NCBI RefSeq assembly: GCF_009739515.1
Contig: NZ_CP046535.1
Span: 1,736,001 to 1,800,000, forward strand
Length of the DNA stretch: 64,000 nucleotides
From: Sphingomonas profundi
Lineage (GTDB): Bacteria > Pseudomonadota > Alphaproteobacteria > Sphingomonadales > Sphingomonadaceae
Reading direction: 5' to 3'
Position numbers and translations under genes: made by a program. Of the stretch, positions 25,510 through 35,216 are shown in pieces. Positions within the stretch are counted from its first letter, which is position 1, and every line of letters begins with the position of its first letter. Below the pieces are notes generated by a model that worked only from the letters and a program-made list of their open reading frames with translations, ran no database searches and was not told the origin of the DNA.

Positions 25510-25541
25510 GGGGGTCGGTGCCTGCGAGGGCGCCGGCCCCC
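25510..25541 (+). terminator. Hairpin after the glycine-zipper gene
   Basis: The left arm 25510-25522 (GGGGGTCGGTGCC) pairs with the right arm 25529-25541 (GGCGCCGGCCCCC) over 13 positions, including two G-U pairs, with a 6-base loop. It lies 48 bases past the stop and before the ABC operon. No T-run follows. Confidence 0.55.
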
Positions 25542-25670
25542 AAATGCGTGCACGCCACGGCGCCACCGATGCCGGCATGGAACCGAGCGCCGCCCGCCGC
25601 GCTTCACCGATTGCGAGCGGATGGAGGCGCGCATGACCCGCCTGCCCCGCCCCGAAACGCCCGATCGCCG

Positions 25671-26358
<688 letters not shown>

Positions 26359-26369
<11 letters not shown>

Positions 26370-28878
26370 GGCGGGCGGCCTGCTCGGCGCGCGGCTGGCG
26401 CTCGGCTGGCTGATCGGCGGGGAGTGGCGCGCCCATCCCGCCCGGCTGGCGCTGACGGCGGTGGCCATCGCCATCGGCGTCGCGCTCGGCTTCGCGGTCC
26501 ACCTGGTCAACGGCTCGGCGCTGGCCTCGTTCGAGGGCGCGCTGAACACGGTGAACGGCGCGGCCGATCTGCAGGTGGCAGCCACCAGCCCGCTCGGCTT
26601 CGACGAGGCGCTCTATCCGCGCATCGCCGGAGCCGCCGGCGTCGGCGATGCCAGTCCGGTCGTCAGCCTCGCCGCGCGCGCGGGCAAGGCGGGCTTCACC
26701 CTGCTGGGGCTTGACGTGATCCGTGCCGCGCAGGTCACGCCGTCGCTCGTCGGCACCGCCCCCGCCGGCGTCGATCGCCGTGGCGACGCCGCCTTCGCCG
26801 AGGATGCGCTGTTCCTCTCCGCCGCCGCGATGCGGGCGCTCGCCGCCGGGCCTGGCGCGCGGGTGCGGGTGGTGGCGAACGGCCGCGCCGTGCCGCTGCG
26901 TGTCGCCGGCACCCTGCCCGGCGTGGCGGAGGGGCAGGCGATCGGCGTGATCGATATCGCCACCGCCCAGTGGCGCTTCGGCCGCCTCGGCCGGCTCGAT
27001 CGCATCGACGTGAAGGCGGCGGGCACGCCGGATTTCGCCGCGCTGCTGCCGCCGGACGCCGTTCTCGCCACCGCCGCCAGCGCCGGCGCGCGCAGCGACG
27101 CGCTCTCCCGCGCGTACCGCGTCAATCTGGACATGCTGGCGCTCGTCGCTTTGCTCACCGGCGGCTTCCTCGTCTTCTCGGCCCAGTCGCTGTCGGTGGC
27201 GCGGCGGATGCGGGCGTTCGCGCTGCTCCGCACGCTCGGCCTGCCGCGCGGCGGCATCGTCGCGGCGGTGGCGCTGGAAGGTGCCGCGATCGGCATCGTC
27301 GGCGCGCTGCTGGGCCTTGGCGTCGGCTACGCGCTGGCCTCGGTGGCGCTCGATCGCTTCGGCGGCGATCTCGGCGCCGGCTACTTCGCCGGCGGATCGG
27401 TGCGGCTCGCCTTCGCGCCGTGGGCGGCGGCCGGCTTCTTCGCCCTGGGCCTCGCCGCAGCCGTGGCCGGCAGCGCGATCCCCGCCCGCCTTGCGGCCCG
27501 CGCCGCCCCGGCGGCGGCGCTGCGCAACACCGGCGACATCGTCGATCCGCGCGTGCCCGTGCCGTGGAAAGCGGCGGCGTCGCTGATCGTGGCGGGCGGG
27601 TTGGCGGCGCTGCTGCCGGCGGTGGGCGGCCTGCCGCTGTTCGGCTTCGTCAGCATCGCCCTGATCCTGGCGGGCGGCATCGCGGCGATGCCGTGGCTCG
27701 CCCGCGCCCTGCTCGGCCCCCTGGCGCGGCGCGGCCGTGGCGCGGTGCCGATGGCGCTCGCTTTGCGCCACCTGCACGGCGCGCCGGGGCAAGCGGCGAC
27801 GGCGCTCTGCGGCATCGTCGCCAGCACCGCGCTGATGATCGCGATGGCGGTGATGGTCACGAGCTTTCGCGGCGCGGTGGACGACTGGCTGGGCCAGATC
27901 CTCTCGGCCGATCTCTATCTGCGGGCAGAGGGCGAGTCCGGCTTCGATCCGGCGGCGCAGGCGCGGCTGGCGGCCACCGCCGGCGTCGCCCGCATCGCCT
28001 TCAGCCGGCAGGTGCCGCTCGTCCTGGCGGCGGATCGCCCGCCGGTCACGCTGATCGCCCGGCCGGTGGCCACAGACGGCGCCGACCTCGCGCTGATCGA
28101 TCGCGCGGCGATGCCGCCGGCGATCGAGGCAGGCAGCCTGCCCGTCTGGGTGTCCGAGCCGGCCGCCCGCCTCTATCGCTGGCGGGTGGGGCAGCGGATC
28201 GCGCTGCCGATCGGCGGACGCGCCGTGATCGCGGGCATCTGGCGCGATTACGCCCGGCAGCAGGGTGCGATCGTGATGCGCGACGCCGATTACGCCCGCG
28301 CCACCGGCGACGCCACGCGCAACGAGGCGGCGGTCACGCTGCGCCCCGGCGCCGATCCCGCCCGCGTCGGCGCAGGTCTGGTCGCACGCGTGCCGCCCGT
28401 GCTGGCGGGGCTGGTCACGGTGGCGCAGCCGGCTACGCTGCGGCGCTACGCGCTCGATCTGTTCGATCGCAGCTTCGCCGTCACCTATCTGCTGGAGGCG
28501 GTGGCGATCCTCGTCGGCCTCGCCGGCGTGGCCGCCACCATGTCCGCGCAGACGATCGCCCGCACGCGCGAGTTCGGCATGCTGCGCCACGTCGGCGTCT
28601 CGCGCCCGCAGATCGTGGCGATGCTGGCGAGCGAGGGCGCGCTGCTCGGCGCGATCGGCGGCGTCGCCGGCATCGCGCTGGGCGGCGGGCTGGCGGTGGT
28701 GCTGGTGCACGTCATCAACCCGCAGTCGTTCAACTGGACGATGGACCTGCGCGTGCCGTGGGGCACCGTCGGCTCGGTCGCGGCCGCGCTGGCGGTCGCC
28801 GCCGCCGGCACCGCCACGGTCGCCGGCCGCCGCGCGATCGCCGCCGATGCGGTGCGCATGGTGCGGGAGGATTGGTGA
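26359..28878 (+). CDS. FtsX-like ABC transporter permease
   Basis: This 839-residue integral membrane protein has a first helix after GGEWRAHPARLALTAVAIAIG and a large extracytoplasmic region (residues about 50-245). A first FtsX-like block follows (helices around 250-380), then further central helices, and a second block at about 710-830 with TREFGMLRHVGVSRPQIVAM, the coupling helix that contacts the ATPase. Ten-helix permeases of this type work with MacB/LolD-class ATPases on lipids, lipoproteins or peptides. It is followed with a one-base overlap by a CrtC/AttH-type lipocalin gene. Confidence 0.9.
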
Positions 28879-29954
28879 TGCGGCGCGCGCTGCTGCCGCT
28901 CGCCGCCTTGGCGCTCTGCGGGGCGATGCCGCCGGCCTCCTATCCGCCGGCCTCCTATCCGGTGGTCCGCCCAGGCATCGCGTTGCGCTTCCCCGCCGAT
29001 CATGGCGCCCACCCGGCCTTCCGCACCGAATGGTGGTACGTCACCGGCCTGCTGCGCACGGCGAACGGGCGCGACGTGGGGTTCCAGATCACCTTCTTCC
29101 GCACGCGACCGCAGACCGACGCCGCCAATCCCAGCCGCTTCGCCGCCGGACAGGTGCTGTTCGCTCACGCCGCCCTCTCCGATCCCGCGATCGGCCGGCT
29201 GCTGCACGCGGAGCGCGCCGCCCGCGCCGGCTTCGGCCTGGCCGCCGCTCGTATCGGCGACACCGACGTGCGCCTGCGCGACTGGCGGATGCGGCGGCTG
29301 GCCGATGGCCGCTTCGTCGCCACCGTCTCCTCGGCCGAGTTCGCGCTGTCGCTCACCCTCAACCCGCGCCAGCCGCCGCTGCCGCAGGGTGAGGGCGGCT
29401 ACAGCCGCAAGGGGCCCGATCCGCGACAGGCGAGCTACTACTACTCGATCCCGCATCTGGCGGTGGCCGGCACGCTCACGCGGAACGGCCGCGCCGTGCC
29501 GGTCTTCGGCCGGGCCTGGCTCGATCGCGAATGGTCGTCGGACTATCTCGGCGGCGCCGCCGTGGGGTGGGACTGGACCGGCCTGAACCTGAACGACGGC
29601 GGCGCACTGATGGCCTTCCGCATCCGCGACAAGGCCGGTCGCGCGCTGTGGGCCGGCGGATCCTACCGCGGGCGCGACGGCCGCGTCGTTCGCCTGACGC
29701 CGGGCGACGTGCGCTTCACGCCCCTCACCCGCTGGCGCTCGCGCCGCACGGGCGCGGTCTATCCGGTGGCGCAGATGCTCAGCGTGCGCCTGCCCGGCGG
29801 CGTCCGCCACTATCGCCTGACACCCCTGTTCGCCGATCAGGAGCTGGACGGCCGGCGCAGCGGCATGCCGGTCTACTGGGAAGGCGCCGTCCGCACCGAT
29901 GGCGGCAGCGGCTATCTGGAGCTGACCGGCTACGCCGCCCCGCTGAGCCTGTAG
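28878..29954 (+). CDS. CrtC/AttH-type lipocalin-like periplasmic protein
   Basis: This 358-residue protein has a Sec or lipoprotein signal (ALLPLAALALCGAMP). The body matches the carotenoid 1,2-hydratase/AttH lipocalin-like family: RTEWWYVTGLLRTANGRDVG, FRTRPQ, the central YYYSIPHLAVAGTL and the signature WLDREWSSDYLGGAAVGWDW. No other carotenoid gene is near, so the hydratase reaction is unlikely. In the AttEFGH arrangement a protein of this fold accompanies an FtsX-type ABC exporter, as here. It begins within the permease stop (TGATG) and is probably a lipid-binding partner of the transporter. Confidence 0.85.
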   Translation: MRRALLPLAALALCGAMPPASYPPASYPVVRPGIALRFPADHGAHPAFRTEWWYVTGLLRTANGRDVGFQITFFRTRPQTDAANPSRFAAGQVLFAHAALSDPAIGRLLHAERAARAGFGLAAARIGDTDVRLRDWRMRRLADGRFVATVSSAEFALSLTLNPRQPPLPQGEGGYSRKGPDPRQASYYYSIPHLAVAGTLTRNGRAVPVFGRAWLDREWSSDYLGGAAVGWDWTGLNLNDGGALMAFRIRDKAGRALWAGGSYRGRDGRVVRLTPGDVRFTPLTRWRSRRTGAVYPVAQMLSVRLPGGVRHYRLTPLFADQELDGRRSGMPVYWEGAVRTDGGSGYLELTGYAAPLSL

Positions 29955-29980
29955 CGCAGCGTCGATTCTTGCATGCCGAA

Positions 29981-30093
29981 CCGCTCATGCTGAGGAGGGG
30001 CTGAGCGAAGACGAAGACCCGTCTCGAAGCGCATGTCCCGAGGGTGCTTCGAGACGCCGCTTCGCCATGCTCAGCGGCCCTCAGCATGAGCGG
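29981..30093. repeat. REP-like palindromic element, copy 3
   Basis: The arms are CCGCTCATGCTGAGG and CCTCAGCATGAGCGG. Relative to copy 1 the C-to-G change in the left arm is matched by G-to-C in the right arm, so pairing is preserved. The inner arms GTCTCGAAGC and GCTTCGAGAC are also kept. A 15-base direct repeat, CGCTGAGCCTGTAGC, brackets it at 29941-29955 and 30112-30126. Confidence 0.9.
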
Positions 30094-30131
30094 CAAGTTT
30101 TAGATCCGCCTCGCTGAGCCTGTAGCACCGC

Positions 30132-31349
30132 TCACGCCATCGCCAGCACCAGGTTGCGGACCTGCGGATAGACCTGCGTGTCCCACCTGCGGCCGGCGAA
30201 CACGCCATAGTGGCCGACGCCGGGTTGCAGGTGGTGCCGCTTCAGGTGCGGCCGCAGGCTGGAACACAGGCCATGTGCCGCCGCCGTCTGCCCCACCGCG
30301 CAGATGTCGTCGCGCTCCCCCTCCACCGTCAGCAGGGCGGTGCGCTGGATCGCCGCCGGGTTCACCGGGCGGCCGCGATGCGTCATCTCGCCCTTAGCCA
30401 GCAGCGCGCGCTGGAACACGATGTCCACCGTCTCCAGGTAGAATTCGGCGGTGAGATCCAGCACCGCATAATATTCCTCGTAGAAGTCCCTGATCTTCGC
30501 GGCCTCCACCAGCTCGCCATCGGCCAGGTGCTGGTAGAGCAGGCGGTGCTGGTCGCCGTGCCGCGCCATGTTCATCGACATGAAGGCGATCAGCTGGAGG
30601 AAGCCCGGATAGACCCGCCGCCCCCGCCCCTCGTAGCGCCACGGCACGCGCGAAATCAGCTGTCGCTCGAACCAGTCGAGCGGCTTGGAGGTGGCGAGAT
30701 CGTTGACGACGGTGGGGGAGACGCGCACGTCCACCGGCCCGCCCATCAAGGTCATCGTGCGCGGCTGGGCGGGGTTCCTGTCCTCCGCCATGATGGCGAC
30801 CGCGGCCAGGGTCGGCACGCACGGCTGGCACACCGCCAGCACGTTCGATCGCGGCCCCAGCCGCTCCAGGAAATCGATGATGTAGTCGGTATAATCGGCG
30901 AAGCCGAAGCGCCCGGCGGAGAGCGGCACGTCGCGCGCATTCTTCCAGTCGGTGATGTAGACGTCGTGGTCGCGCAGCAGGGTGCGCACCGTCTCGCGCA
31001 GCAGGGTGGCATAGTGGCCGGAGAGCGGCGCCACCACGAGCATCTTGGGCTGCGGCGCGGCGATGCCGTCCTTCGCGAAGTGCAGCAGGTCGCCGAACGG
31101 CAGGCTGGCCGCCACCTCCTCCCGCACCGGCACCGCCATGTTACCGGAGAGCACGGTGCCGATGCCGTAGCCGGGCCGGGCATGGGTGAAGCGCGTCTCC
31201 GCCACCATCTCGGCAAAGGCGAAGCCGCTCTGCATCACCGGCAGTTCGGCCACCGGCCCCAGCGTGTCCTTCAGCGAGAGCGCCGCCCGCGCCGCCAGCC
31301 GCAGCGGCTCCAGCGCGTCCTGCATGCCCTGATACACGCCGTACAACAT
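30132..31349 (-). CDS. phaZ: Intracellular polyhydroxyalkanoate depolymerase
   Basis: This 405-residue alpha/beta-hydrolase-type enzyme mobilises stored poly(3-hydroxybutyrate). It lacks a signal peptide, as expected for the intracellular PhaZ1 class, and has the Cys nucleophile in VLAVCQPCVPTL (Cys174), where secreted depolymerases carry Ser. It also has the oxyanion-region ITDWKNARDVP and the C-terminal His in LQPGVGHYGVFAGRRW. I chose the ATG at 31349 because it follows GGGGGATGCGC. ATGs at 31355 and 31364 are alternatives. No phaC or phasin gene is near. A REP element lies just beyond its end. Confidence 0.92.
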   Translation of the reverse strand: MLYGVYQGMQDALEPLRLAARAALSLKDTLGPVAELPVMQSGFAFAEMVAETRFTHARPGYGIGTVLSGNMAVPVREEVAASLPFGDLLHFAKDGIAAPQPKMLVVAPLSGHYATLLRETVRTLLRDHDVYITDWKNARDVPLSAGRFGFADYTDYIIDFLERLGPRSNVLAVCQPCVPTLAAVAIMAEDRNPAQPRTMTLMGGPVDVRVSPTVVNDLATSKPLDWFERQLISRVPWRYEGRGRRVYPGFLQLIAFMSMNMARHGDQHRLLYQHLADGELVEAAKIRDFYEEYYAVLDLTAEFYLETVDIVFQRALLAKGEMTHRGRPVNPAAIQRTALLTVEGERDDICAVGQTAAAHGLCSSLRPHLKRHHLQPGVGHYGVFAGRRWDTQVYPQVRNLVLAMA

Positions 31350-31467
31350 GCGCATCCCCCGCACCGAACCGGAGCCTTCCCCTCGGCGCCGAATTCATGC
31401 ACGCTACGCTGCGCTGCATCATGATCGAAAGCAAGCCGGTCGGAAACGATGGCGCGAAAGGGGACAT

Positions 31468-32124
31468 ATGGCGCGGGCTGAGCTTACCCTGTCGAGCCGA
31501 ACCTACTCGGCCTGGTCGCTGCGCGGCTGGCTGCTCTGCCGCCTCGCCGGGCTTGAGGTTGACGAGAAGGCGGTGCCGATCAACGATCCCGCCAACCGGG
31601 CGGAGCTGCTGCTGCTCTCCCCTTCCGTCCTCGTGCCGCGGCTGACGCACGAAGGCGCCAGCGTGTGGGATACGCTGGCGATCGCCGAATATCTGCACGA
31701 GCTCTATCCCGATGCCGGCATGTACCCGGCGGACCGCATCGTCCGCGCGCACTGCCGCTCGGTCTCGGGCGAGATCCACTCAGGCTTCTCGAACCTGCGA
31801 TCGGCCCTGCCGATGAACCTCAAGGTGAAGCATGATCGCTTTCCGATCTTCTCCGGCGCGAAACCGGATATCGAGCGGATCGAGGCGATCTGGCAGGATT
31901 GCCTGGCGCGCTACGGCGGCCCATTCCTGTTCGGCGACCGGCCAACGGTGGCGGACGCGATGTACGCGCCGGTGACGCAACGCTTCGTCGGCTATGCGGT
32001 GGCCGTGTCGGACGGGGCGGCGGCCTATTGCCGCACGATCGGCGCGTGGCCACCCATGGCCGAGTGGCTGGCCGCCGCTCTGGCAGAGCCGGAGGAGATG
32101 GAGGAGCTGGAGGTGGAGTTCTAG
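31468..32124 (+). CDS. Glutathione S-transferase family protein
   Basis: This 218-residue protein has a clear glutathione-transferase N-domain: LTLSSRTYSAWSLRGWLLCRLAGL, where Ser/Thr-Tyr-Ser positions could activate glutathione, then SPSVLVPRLTHEG (cis-Pro) and VWDTLAIAEYLHELYP (Asp/Thr in the gamma-glutamyl site). The helical C-domain contains FLFGDRPTVADAMYAPV. The resemblance to the maleylacetoacetate isomerase-like/zeta group is loose. The ATG at 31468 follows GGGGACAT, and the open frame further upstream has no domain character. The gene is divergent from phaZ. The substrate is unknown. Confidence 0.82.
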   Translation: MARAELTLSSRTYSAWSLRGWLLCRLAGLEVDEKAVPINDPANRAELLLLSPSVLVPRLTHEGASVWDTLAIAEYLHELYPDAGMYPADRIVRAHCRSVSGEIHSGFSNLRSALPMNLKVKHDRFPIFSGAKPDIERIEAIWQDCLARYGGPFLFGDRPTVADAMYAPVTQRFVGYAVAVSDGAAAYCRTIGAWPPMAEWLAAALAEPEEMEELEVEF

Positions 32125-32145
32125 CGCGGCTCTAGCGCGCGCGCT

Positions 32146-32925
32146 TCAGCAGCCGATCACCACCCGCCCCGGCCCCAGCAAGGTCTGCCGGTCTATCGCC
32201 GGCGCCGCTTGGTGGAGCAGGCGGGAGGCATCGGCCAGCGCGGCCGGAAAGGTCGCCCGGTCCAGCGGGCGGAGATGCTCGATCGGCGTCGCGTCGATCA
32301 CCCCGATCGGCCAGCCCTCGCGACGCGCCCGATCGGCCCACAGGATGTCGACGCCCCAGCCGTGCATCGTCTCCGGCACCGGCAGGATCGTGCGCGACAG
32401 CCCGGCGCGGATCGCCACCACCGGGCCGATCTCGACATAGCAGGTCCGTCGCGCCAGCGACGCGGCCCGGCGCTGCGTCACCGCGTAGGAGGCATAGGAG
32501 TGCATGCGGTGCGCCGGCTGCGCGAGCAGGAAGCCGGCCGCCTCGGCGGTGGCGATGAAGCGATCGACGAAGCCGGGCGGCAGCGCCACGTCGTCGTCGC
32601 AGACCAGCAGCCAGTCGCGGCCGCTCGCGGCGGCGGCCGCCTCGTTCAGCTTCACGCTGCGCCACAGTGCGCGATCGTCGACCCGCACCTCGATCCGGTG
32701 GCGGCACCGTTCCAGTTCGGCGACGATCGGAGCCACCGCCTGCGGGCGGGCGGGATCGGACGGCACCAGCACCACGATCGCGCGACCCGGGGGCTCCGGC
32801 GGCGACGCGCATGCGGAGAGCGCCGCGTCCAGCGCCAGATCGATGGCGCGCGCCCGCGCGGGATCGCGGAAGCGGATCGGATCGGCATAGCCGAAATCGC
32901 CGGCGAATAGCTCGTGCCGGGTCAC
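32146..32925 (-). CDS. Glycosyltransferase-like protein (GT-A fold)
   Basis: This is a 259-residue protein. LLVCDDDVALPPGFVDRFIA is a GT-A metal motif (DDD) with its following helix. Before it comes an N-terminal nucleotide-binding half with AIVVLVPSD, and after it LAQPAHRMHSYASYAV and a donor/acceptor region with MHGWGVDILWADRARREGWP. This fits a family 2-like transferase of the type seen in sphingomonads, but no specific product can be named. It shares its strand with the ubiquinone hydroxylase gene upstream (46-base gap). Confidence 0.7.
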   Translation of the reverse strand: MTRHELFAGDFGYADPIRFRDPARARAIDLALDAALSACASPPEPPGRAIVVLVPSDPARPQAVAPIVAELERCRHRIEVRVDDRALWRSVKLNEAAAAASGRDWLLVCDDDVALPPGFVDRFIATAEAAGFLLAQPAHRMHSYASYAVTQRRAASLARRTCYVEIGPVVAIRAGLSRTILPVPETMHGWGVDILWADRARREGWPIGVIDATPIEHLRPLDRATFPAALADASRLLHQAAPAIDRQTLLGPGRVVIGC

Positions 32926-32971
32926 GCCGCCACCTGCCGTCCGATACCCGGACAGAACCGCGGCGCCCCGC

Positions 32972-34219
32972 CTACGCCGCCATTCCCTGCAACAGCTTGG
33001 GCAGCGTGCCGGTCTCGCCCCGCGCCTCGGCCATGAAGCGACGCTTCAACGGGCCGATCCGCTCGACCGCGCCCAGGCCGAACCGCCGGGCCGCCGCCGC
33101 CGTCCGCCCCTTCACGCCGAACAGCCGGGTCAGCCCGTCCGTCGCCGCCGCCACCATGAAGGTATCGAGCGCGCGCCAGCGTTCGTAGCGCGCCAGCCCC
33201 TGCGCGTCGCCGGCATCCAGCCCCAGCCGGGCGCCGTCCACCAGCACCTCCACCAGCGCCGCCACGTCGCGGAAGCCCAGGTTCAGCCCCTGCCCGGCGA
33301 TCGGATGGATGCCGTGGGCGGCATCGCCCACCAGCGCCAGCCGCGTGGCCGTGATCCGCGCCGCATGGTGGAAGCCGAGCGGATAGCTGCCGCGCGCGGA
33401 CGGTGCCGAGATCGTGCCGAGCAGCCCGCCCATCCGCGCCTCCGCCTCCGCCGCGAAACCGCGGTCGCCCAGCGCCAACATGCCGGCCGCGTCGCCGCCC
33501 GCCACCGTCCACACCACGGCGGAGCGATGATGTCCCTCCTCATCGTCGATCAGCGGCAGGATGGCGAAGGGGCCGCTGGGATAGAATATCTCGTGGGCGA
33601 TGCCGCCGTGCGGCCGCTCGTGCCGCACCGAGGCGATGATCGCGGCATGATCGTAGCGCCACTGCGCGACGTTGATGCCGGCGGCGGCCCGCGTCGGCGA
33701 GTTGCGCCCCTCCGCCCCCACCAGCAGCCGCGCGCCGATCGTGCGCCCGTCCGCCAGCGTCACCCGCACGCCGGCGGCGTCGCGCGTCACCGCATCCGGC
33801 CGCGCCGGCGTCAGCAGGGTGACGCCCGCCGCCGCTTCCGCCGCCGCGCGCAGGGCGGCGCGCAGCCGGCGATTCTCGAACATGATGCCCACGGCGCCGT
33901 CGTCCGCCGCGGGATCGAACATCAGCCCGCCCGGCGCCAGCCCGTCGCTCACCCGGATCGCGGCGATCGGGCAGCCCTGCCCGGCCAGCCGATCGCCCAC
34001 GCCGATCGCCTCCAGCATCCGCCATGGCGCGCTCGCCACGGCGGAGGCGCGCCCGTCGAACCCGCTCGCCAGCATCGCCTGCGGATCGGCCGGATCGATC
34101 ACCGCCGCCGACAGGCCGTGCGCATCCAGCGCGATGGCGAGCGTCAGGCCGACGAGGCCGCCGCCCAGGATGATCACGTCGTGCGTGCTTTCGATCATGC
34201 TGTCCATGTGCGCCGTCAT
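32972..34219 (-). CDS. UbiH/UbiF/COQ6-family FAD monooxygenase
   Basis: This 415-residue class A flavoprotein hydroxylase has the FAD-binding motif DVIILGGGLVGLTLAIAL near the start, the DG-type middle motif LLVGAEGRNSPTRAAAG, and the second FAD motif LVGDAAHGIHPIAGQGLNLG. These are diagnostic of the ubiquinone-biosynthesis hydroxylases that add ring hydroxyls during ubiquinone synthesis. Which position it hydroxylates cannot be read from sequence. Starts at 34219 and 34198 are both possible, and 34219 is chosen for length. It follows zntB by 31 bases on the same strand. Confidence 0.88.
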   Translation of the reverse strand: MTAHMDSMIESTHDVIILGGGLVGLTLAIALDAHGLSAAVIDPADPQAMLASGFDGRASAVASAPWRMLEAIGVGDRLAGQGCPIAAIRVSDGLAPGGLMFDPAADDGAVGIMFENRRLRAALRAAAEAAAGVTLLTPARPDAVTRDAAGVRVTLADGRTIGARLLVGAEGRNSPTRAAAGINVAQWRYDHAAIIASVRHERPHGGIAHEIFYPSGPFAILPLIDDEEGHHRSAVVWTVAGGDAAGMLALGDRGFAAEAEARMGGLLGTISAPSARGSYPLGFHHAARITATRLALVGDAAHGIHPIAGQGLNLGFRDVAALVEVLVDGARLGLDAGDAQGLARYERWRALDTFMVAAATDGLTRLFGVKGRTAAAARRFGLGAVERIGPLKRRFMAEARGETGTLPKLLQGMAA

Positions 34220-34250
34220 GCCCGCCACGCCCCGGCGCCGCAACCGCGCG

Positions 34251-35216
34251 CTACTTCGCCAGCCAGTGCGCCCGCACGAAATAGGCGCTGATCACGGCCG
34301 CCAGCGCCATGCAGATCAGCACCAGGGCCTCGAACCCGTGCGGGTTGTTGGCGAAGGGTATGCCGCCCACGTTCATCCCGAACAGGCCGGTGATGAAGGT
34401 GAGCGGCAGGAAGATCAGCGCCACGATCGACAGCAGCAGCGCCCGCGTCTCGATCATCTCGGATCTGAGGTCGGTCAGCTGCTCGTGCAGCAGCGCCGAT
34501 CGCTCGCGCACCGCCTCCAGCTCCTCGCCCATGCGGGCGAAGCGGTCGGCCGCGTCGCGCAGGTGCAGGCGGTCGTCATCCTCCAGCCAGCCGGCCTTCA
34601 GCGCCGCCAGCCGCTCCAGCGCCTGGCGCTGCGGCACCACGAAGCGGCGATAGTTGATCGCCAAGCTGCGCGCCCGGCCGATCTCCCGCCGGTTGCGCCA
34701 CGCCCGGTCGGTGTCCAGCGTCTCCTCGCAAGCGTCGATCGAATCGCCCAGCGCGACGATCTCCGGATCGAGGCCCTCGGTGATCGCCACCGCGAAGGAC
34801 GAGACGATGTCGCCGGGATCGCGGATGTCGCCCGCATCCATCCGCGCGCGCACATGCCCCATCGCCGCCAGCGACCGGTAGCTGAGCGAGATCACCCGCC
34901 CCCGCTCGGCCCACAGGCGGATGGAGACGAGCGGATCGGGGTCGTCCTCCGGCGTGTCGCTCAAGCCGCGCAGGTTGATGAGCGCACCGTCCTCGATCGC
35001 CTCGCAGCGCGGCCGCGTCTCCACCGCCGTCAGCGCATGCACCACCGGGTGGGAGAGGCCGGCCTCCTCCTCCAGCCAGCGTTTCTGCTCCTCGTCGCGC
35101 CCGTCGACGTGACACCAGACGAAGCAGTCCGGCGCGTCGGCCGGCGCCGCGCCCGCCTGCGCGTCGTTCCAGCCGACCCCGCCGTCGCTCTCCCGCCGCG
35201 CGCACCAGCTCTTCAT
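34251..35216 (-). CDS. zntB: CorA/ZntB family divalent metal transporter
   Basis: This 321-residue transporter has a large cytoplasmic N-domain (residues 1-255, ending in long helices rich in Glu/Arg), then two transmembrane helices: LLSIVALIFLPLTFITGLFG followed by the selectivity loop GMNVGGIP, and ALVLICMALAAVISAYFV. The sequence GMNVGGIP rather than a strict MPEL loop is usual for ZntB-type members, which move zinc with protons, so I prefer ZntB to CorA. The ATG at 35216 overlaps the stop of the siroheme synthase gene (ATGA). The frame continues upstream to 35228. Confidence 0.83.
   Translation of the reverse strand: MKSWCARRESDGGVGWNDAQAGAAPADAPDCFVWCHVDGRDEEQKRWLEEEAGLSHPVVHALTAVETRPRCEAIEDGALINLRGLSDTPEDDPDPLVSIRLWAERGRVISLSYRSLAAMGHVRARMDAGDIRDPGDIVSSFAVAITEGLDPEIVALGDSIDACEETLDTDRAWRNRREIGRARSLAINYRRFVVPQRQALERLAALKAGWLEDDDRLHLRDAADRFARMGEELEAVRERSALLHEQLTDLRSEMIETRALLLSIVALIFLPLTFITGLFGMNVGGIPFANNPHGFEALVLICMALAAVISAYFVRAHWLAK

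Noticed and set aside
28878-29954. A carotenoid 1,2-hydratase in a carotenoid pathway
   Set aside because: No other carotenoid gene is in the window and the gene is coupled to an ABC exporter, so the AttH-like role fits better.
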